Of a DNA stretch of 64,000 nt, positions 57,859 to 64,000 are shown one piece after another; position 1 is the first letter of the stretch; every line of letters begins with the position of its first letter. This DNA is from Owenia fusiformis (taxonomy: Eukaryota > Annelida > Polychaeta > Sabellida > Oweniidae): contig CAIIXF020000011.1 of assembly GCA_903813345.2 (NCBI GenBank), forward strand, positions 2,318,571 through 2,382,570. Reading direction: 5' to 3'. The notes below the pieces were generated by a model, which searched no databases, was not told where the DNA came from, and saw only the letters and a list, made by a program, of their open reading frames with translations. The position numbers and the translations under genes were made by a program.

Positions 57859-60800
57859 CTAGATATGTTTCCACTTGTCACTGTCGCACAGATCAGGATA
57901 CTTCCGCTTAAACTGTTTTAATTGCTCCCTACTTATATATTTAGATGTCAATAAAGCGTCTATAGCACTCACTTTGTTCTCAGTGTCCTGAAACAGAGAA
58001 TTACCATACAATAAATATCTTACAATGAAGACCATACAATTATTTTACAATTAACATCATACAATGTACAATATGTCGATCCTTAGTCATGGTTAGTGGT
58101 CATCTATTGTACAGGGTGTTCAATAAGTATTCGTAATTTTGCCCATGACAATATTTACCATAGTAACCATAACTTTGTCAAAACAAAGTTGATTGTCAGG
58201 AAATCTTTATAGAATAAGGTCAGATATATGTTCATTATGTTGTAAAAGTTTCATGAATAAAAAAGCAAAAGAACAAACAGCAAAATCAGCGTAACAGCAA
58301 ATACTTATTGAATATTGGATTATTTTTGAGTTTGAGGATTGTACCTGGGTTTTGACTGCTTACCTAAGCTAATCAAACATCAATTATAAGATAATTAAAC
58401 ATCAATTATCATAAACACCCAAGCACAAAGTTGATTTTTCCTAGTTACACTAATTAAAATAAAAATAAAAACCATGAAAGCTGCTTTTAAAATAATTTAA
58501 GGGGATAATAGTGAAAACAAAAATACATAAAACCCAACAAACACCAACAATGTAGAAATCTGTGGGGCAGTGCCCCACCAAGTCCAGAGGCCAACTCAAC
58601 TTAGATGTTGCTTGTCCCCCATTGGTGTATGTTGGGTTAAGCTACCAGCTAAAGCGACATCTATATTTCCTACCCTTAATGTTCTTTCTAAACTCGCCAA
58701 TTTTCGACCTCTCAGCAAATCTGCACTGTTTCGAAGACCAGTTTTAGATAATCGGGTCGTAGTCGTGAGTGCACTTTTCCGCTGGGAATGCAGATCACCA
58801 CCATATATAGATTGCCCCGCTAACCGAATGTTTTTGAAAGCCGTAACCAAGTCATCTATGCTACCCATATCTACAACATTTACGGCTCATCAGTAAGAAA
58901 AAAATCCTGGTGGTCATGCTTTGAATTGCGAAATAGTGTGGAAAAGAGTGGAATCAGCAAGGAATAAAATAAACAGACATGTAGTTAATACTCTAAATTG
59001 TATAGAAATGCAATAAAATCAGACACTTCATTCAAATTTAAGAGAGAAATGAGAGGAATTAGCAAGGAATAAAGTACACCAGCATATAGCTGATACTCCA
59101 AATTGTATAGAAACGCTTGAAAATCAGGCAGTTCATTCAAATTTTAGAGAGAAATACTGTAAAAAAGCATGACCACCACAATCGTTTTCTCATGGAATCT
59201 ATTCTAATTAATGTATCAGCAACAACATCAATATTTAGATACATAAATTGTATGCCCAATCTAATAATACAAATATTTATTTTCAAAAAAAGATAATGCT
59301 TTTGATATTCCAAAAAAAAAAAATTTTGGGAAGTTTTTGCGTTCAAAATGAGAAAATTATTTCAATAAAAAAAATTGGCATAATTTTTTTAGATTGGACA
59401 TAAATTGCTTTAACATTTATAAACAACTTTTTATGTTGAACCTGCCACACAAACAAAGATGTCAAAATAATAATTTAACAAAACTTAATCCAATTCTGAC
59501 TACCTTAAGGTTATCATACAATACAATAAAGTACAATATAATACAATAATAAATAAATAACAAATAGGAAATGGTTGTTCACTTGAATCAAATACTGTTT
59601 TCTTAATTTTTTCGTGCAAATGAATGTAAAACTGATGGGCTAACAAAGAAAGTAGAATATAGCAACGTCAAAATGTGCCAAATTTGGTTGTTGATGCATC
59701 AGCACTTTTTTACTTTTTAAGCTAAACCTACTTCAAAGTTAAACCATATCTACTGATATTTGAAAATGAACAAAGCAATATGAATCGAGAAGTATGAAGT
59801 GAAAAAAAGAAAAGGTGTTTTTTAGAAGATTCGCCTTTTCAAAAAAGATCAAGATTTATTTTCAGAATTCAGACATCGAATCATTTCAGCGATATGAGTG
59901 AATGATATCTGTCTGGCAGTATTTACCTTCTGTGGTGGAAAATTTGATCCTTCAGCTTGCATCCCCAATCATGATGGATTAAGACACCCTGCCTCAATTT
60001 CGAATTTCCCGTCACAGTAACTGACTGATGTCAGACAATATTTTACAGTTAGATATTAAAATTGTCAGTGACGGTTGAACTTTTAAGCATTCCAATGATG
60101 ATTATTCCAATCCAATGTGACAACACTTGAGTGCATTATATACTAATATAATCAAAAGACTTATCGTCAAGGGGCAACAATCACAACAACACAAAAACAC
60201 AACACAACAACAATATGAATCAAAAGACATCCAACATATGTTTCTCCCAGGATATTATTTTTATTTGATACGTACCGTCGTGTTTTTCCTTCTGCTTTGT
60301 TTTCGATTTTCTCATCTGGACCACGGGTGATCCAATTTGTCCACCAGATGGCGACTTAATATGAGGACTTTGAGGAGTCGTCACTTGTGCGCTAGTTGGC
60401 GACGTGACATGGACATTTGGAAATGTTGTCACTTGCTCACTAGGGGGTGACACCGGAGATGTAATTTGAACACTAGGGGGAACTGGGGTAGTACTCTCAG
60501 GCTCGGATTCCTGACCCTCGCTGAGTTCTGAGAGAGAATGGAGACTAGACGTATCACTGATCATCTCCAACTCCTCTTCACTCTCGCTATAGTAACCAGT
60601 ATCTGGAAAAAACATTCAGAATTCAATTTAAATTATTTATTTCAATTTCTTTCATAGTCTTAATTTCTCATATGACACTAGTTGTTCTCCAAATGTTACA
60701 TTTCTCACTATTAAGATACCTATATCTGAAATGGATTATCCAGATATTGATTTGAATGTTAACTTTTCTTTTTTTATTCTTTCATAGTATAAATCATTCC

Positions 60801-63800
60801 TACTTATGTATGACCAGTTTTAGCATGTACATTATTTTTCCCAATTTTCTAAATTATCATTTTTATTAAATTCATGACAATCATTTTAATCAAATCACAA
60901 TATGTGTACTGCATAAAATACATTTAAAAATTTGCAACAGAAAATATGGCACCTCAAATTCAAATAGCCATATTGTAAATTTCCCAGTATGTAGAATACC
61001 TAATCTAATCTTGGTACCTGAGTCTACTCTTGTATCTTTAAAGAGATCCCGTTGCCCAATTTCTTTCCTGGACAATCAGTAATGTCCCATTATAATTGCT
61101 CTATATTCTTAGATATAATACTTAGACCAAATTATGAGCACAGTATCGCTAATATATTGTGAAAATCAATTGACAATCAACAGAACTACCAAGTCAAGGT
61201 AATTAATGATGAAATTCTTACTTTCAAGGTGAATATTTTTAGCAATGTCTTCTTGTTTAACAAAGCCAGCCATGGCTTGGTCTTGGACATCAAACTGTAT
61301 TGCAGCTAGGCCAAGTTTGTTCATCCATCTGTCAAAAAAGACATAAAATGTTAAAAAAAGTACATAAATAGTAAAATAGTATTAATACATAAAATATTCA
61401 TGGAATGCTTATGAATCAAATATTTAACAAAAGTGTGCTATCAAGCTATATATCAGCTAGTTATATACCCTTAGAAAGCACATAAGGTTAAAATGCTGGA
61501 CCATTGATGTCAAAAATCTCACAAAAGAGACATAAAATCTAATACTTGTAAAAATAGAACATTAGAAAGGATTAATACACAAAATATTCATAGAATGCTT
61601 CGAATGTTTAACAAAGCTGTTGAGTTCCATCAAACTATATATCTGACAGTTATATACTCTAAGAAAGCACGTATGGTTAAAATGCTGGACTGATGATGTC
61701 AAAAATCTCACAAATACTCACTTGCTCATATCATCTTGTCTCTCTGCAGCAAAACTGAATGTAGTTCCAGCATGGTGAGCTTTGAATGCACTGAAAAGTA
61801 GAATTAGATCATGAACACAGCCAGGCAGGAGGAGAGCGAGACAAACACCTCACAGAAATGTTTTCAGAAATAATCTTTCAGAAATTTTTTAACTTAAATT
61901 TTTTTGAATAAGTAGTTATTATTACTATAAACTAAATCCTTACTTCTATTTAAGACTTACTATTTTCTTTAACACTTACTATTTTTTAGATTTACTCTCT
62001 GGGGCAGGGGAAATCTTGAAACCAGGCAGACAAACTAAGCCCTGTGCTTTAATCTCCTGTAATTATCAACATATACATGTATATAAAAGATGTAAAGGGT
62101 GAAATCTTGAAACCAGGCAGACAAACTAAACCATGTGCTTTAATCTCCTGTAATTATCAACATGTACATGTATATAAGATATGTTAGGGGGTGAAATCTT
62201 GAAACAAGGGAGACAAACTAAACCATGTGCTTTAATCTCCTGTAATTAGCAACATGTACATGTATATAAGATATGTTAGGGGGTGAAATCTTGAAACCAG
62301 GCAGACAAACTAGGCCATGTGCTTTAATCTCCTGTAATTATCAACATGTACATGTATATAAGATATGTTAGGGGGTGAAATCTTGAAACAAGGGAGACAA
62401 ACTAAACCATGTGCTTTAATCTCCTGTAATTAGCAACATGTACATGTATATAAGATATGTTAGGGGGTGAAATCTTGAAACCAGGCAGACAAACTAGGCC
62501 ATGTGCTTTAATCTCCTGTAATTATCAACATGTACATGTATATAAGATATGTTAGGGGGTGAAATCTTGAAACAAGGGAGACAAACTAAACCATGTGCTT
62601 TAATCTCCTGTAATTAGCAACATGTACATGTATATAAGAGATGTAAGGGGTGAAATCTTGAAACAAGGGAGACAAACTAAACCATGTGCTTTAATCTCTT
62701 GTAATTATCAACATGTACACATGTATATAAGAGATGTAAGGGGTGAAATCTTGAAACAAGGGAGACAAACTAAACCATGTGCTTTGATCTCCTGTAATTA
62801 GCAACATGTACATGTATATAAGAGATGTAAGGGGTGAAATCTTGAAACAAGGGAGACAAACTAAACCATGTGCTTTAATCTCCTGTAATTAGCAACATGT
62901 ACATGTATATAAGAGATGTAAGGGGTGAAATCTTGAAACAAGGGAGACAAACTAAACCATGTGCTTTAATCTCTTGTAATTATCAACATGTACACATGTA
63001 TATAAGAGATGTAAGGGGTGAAATCTTGAAACAAGGGAGACAAACTAAACCATGTGCTTTGATCTCCTGTAATTAGCAACATGTACATGTATATAAGAGA
63101 TGTAAGGGGTGAAATCTTGAAACAAGGGAGACAAACTAAACCATGTGCTTTGATCTCCTGTAATTATCAACATGTACATAAGAGATGTAAGGGGTGAAAT
63201 CTTGAAACCAGGCAGACAAACTAAACCCTGTGCTTTGATCTCTTGTAATTAGCAACATGTACACATGTATATAAGAGATGTAAAGGACATGGAAATAACA
63301 TTAACACACTGGCGGATTAGGGGGGGGGCTGGGGGCCTAATAAATTCTACCTTAATAAGTTAGAATTGTTCATGAATAGCTGCTAAAATCATCTAGAAGC
63401 TAAAGGGTTAAATACTACAACTCTCACATCTCGCAGCTTAGGGTTAAAGAATGCTCTGTATCCTTACAATTGCAGCTAAAGGGTTAAAAACTGGTATACT
63501 TACATCGGGAGATTTGTAATAATACAAAGTGTTGTTTTTCAGGACGCACCAACGTTTAATCCACTTGTGCTGTAGCCCTGATACATGTTCTTTCTTCTTC
63601 CATAGCCAGCCTTGACAGTCTCCGTGTCCCAGATCTTTACATGAAATCCTTCGCCAGTCACCTTCAGAGGAGAGGAATATGAAGGCCAAGGTCAACGTTA
63701 ATCTCAAGGTCAAATGATGAAGTATGTATTAGAAATATATACTATATATGTACTATCTATTAAAATTACTTTTTGACAATAACTTACTTTTTCTCGCCTT

Positions 63801-63827
63801 TATTTTACGTCTGATAACACTGGGAGA
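57859..63827 (-). CDS. Connector enhancer of KSR (CNK/CNKSR family), 3' eight coding exons, 5' end outside window
   Basis: CNK proteins are membrane scaffolds that couple Ras to Raf/MAPK and other small-GTPase signals. In transcript order the exons are 63788-63827, 63504-63661, 61980-62056, 61722-61790, 61222-61328, 60276-60602, 58674-58870 and 57859-57987, all in one continuous frame of 367 aa to TAG. RRISCKDLGHGDCQGWLWKK opens the PH domain; RRISCKDLG.GDC.GWLWKKK is the hallmark of CNKSR2. The PH domain continues through KWIKRWCVLKNNTLYYYK, GLVCLPGFKISP, AFKAHHAG and FSFAAERQDDMSKWMNKL. A Ser/Glu-rich linker (YYSESEEELEMISD) and a Pro/Thr region follow. The end LASLERTLR joined to DTENKVSAIDALLTSKYISR matches the conserved C-terminal block of vertebrate CNKSR2. 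SAM, CRIC and PDZ domains must lie to the right. It is convergent with POFUT2. Confidence 0.88.
58112..58318. mobile_element. Decayed CAGGGTG-family element
   Basis: The left end CAGGGTGTTCAATAAGTATT is mirrored by AATACTTATTGAATATTGG, but the outer CACCCTG is lost. It lies in the last CNK intron. Confidence 0.6.
58871..60275. other. CNK intron, non-coding
   Basis: A paired repeat around 58970-59150 (ATAGAAATGCAATAAAATCAGACACTTCATTCAAATTT and a diverged copy 120 bp on) is the only structure noticed. Confidence 0.45.
60603..61221. other. CNK intron, non-coding
   Basis: AT-rich; nothing convincing beyond a rejected 50-nt candidate exon near 61020-61069. Confidence 0.4.
62057..63290 (-). repeat. 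About 13 tandem copies (92-bp unit) of a CNK exon start with its acceptor
   Basis: On the minus strand each unit has TTGATAATTACAG and then GAGATTAAAGCACATGGTTT, AGTTTGTCTCCCTTGTTTCA and AGATTTCACCCC. This is the acceptor and first 17 or so codons of the exon at 61980-62056 (EIKAQGLVCLPGFKISP). Downstream codons and the donor are not copied. The array lies immediately 5' of the exon in transcript direction. Confidence 0.93.
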
Positions 63828-64000
63828 CTGAAACAAAATCAAAGAACAATAAGCAATAATATAGAAATAGTGCCAACCGTTAAAGATGACACTGTGCAAT
63901 TCATGATCAATTATCTTTTATTTATTTTATTTTTTCAACAATCAGTGAAGATTTAAATTGATTAAATGACATGATTAATAAATGAATTCAAATTAATATG

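Noticed and set aside
58596-58673. Extension of the CNK exon past 58674 (VGNIDVALAGSLTQHTP)
   Set aside because: Ending the exon at 58674 and joining to 57987 restores the conserved C-terminal block; the extension runs into a stop without family similarity.
59927-59960. A 29-nt candidate CNK microexon with a GTAAAT donor
   Set aside because: Its length breaks the phase between 60276 and 58870; the direct junction is in frame.
61020-61069. A 50-nt candidate CNK exon (RKEIGQRDLFKDTRVDS)
   Set aside because: Good-looking splice sites, but the upstream exon ends in phase 1, which gives a stop in this segment; joining 61222 directly to 60602 keeps the frame.

Overview
The window is genomic DNA from an invertebrate animal. 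Its genes are split by GT-AG introns. It is AT-rich, carries many short inverted-repeat transposons, has one intact-looking LINE reverse transcriptase ORF and one tRNA gene, and encodes a cilium GTPase, an ER peroxiredoxin and a Toll-like receptor. The gene families and transposon load suggest a non-vertebrate bilaterian, possibly a lophotrochozoan such as a mollusc, brachiopod or annelid. That placement is an inference; no marker in the window settles the phylum.

Layout, left to right: a single-exon Toll-like receptor (96-2348, +); a decayed partial copy of it (about 3583-4491); the last four coding exons of the cytosolic tRNA thiolase CTU1 (4560-8929, +), whose introns hold two arrays copied from its own exon edges; PRDX4, an ER 2-Cys peroxiredoxin in six exons (10774-21281, +), with an intronless alpha-1,3-fucosyltransferase (14195-15946, +) nested in intron 3; a 5'-truncated CR1/Jockey-like LINE (about 24650-26740, -); tRNA-Leu(UAA) (26893-26975, -); ARL13B in nine exons (27504-36743, +); a repeat-rich spacer with a tRNA-derived SINE; POFUT2 in four exons (43267-51610, +); and the 3' eight coding exons of a CNK/CNKSR-family scaffold (57859-63827, -), convergent with POFUT2. 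I rebuilt exons from splice sites, phase continuity and family similarity; each multi-exon model keeps one open frame through every junction.

The genes are housekeeping or signalling genes and do not form a single pathway. Two are fucosyltransferases (GT10 and POFUT2) and two (PRDX4 and POFUT2) work in the ER. The GT10 gene is nested in an intron, and the TLR may be nested in CTU1.

Two signals stand out. (1) Tandem repeats repeatedly start at exon-intron junctions or stop codons and contain copies of exon sequence or splice sites: CTU1 (twice), PRDX4 (three sites), POFUT2, ARL13B and CNK (twice). (2) A family of 29-41 bp palindromic elements starting CATGG and ending CCATG occurs four times, each flanked by an exact or near-exact 7-bp duplication. 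One copy interrupts one unit of a local tandem duplication whose sister unit preserves the empty site. Many larger inverted-repeat elements fill the introns, including a mariner-like family with CAGGGTG/CACCCTG ends.
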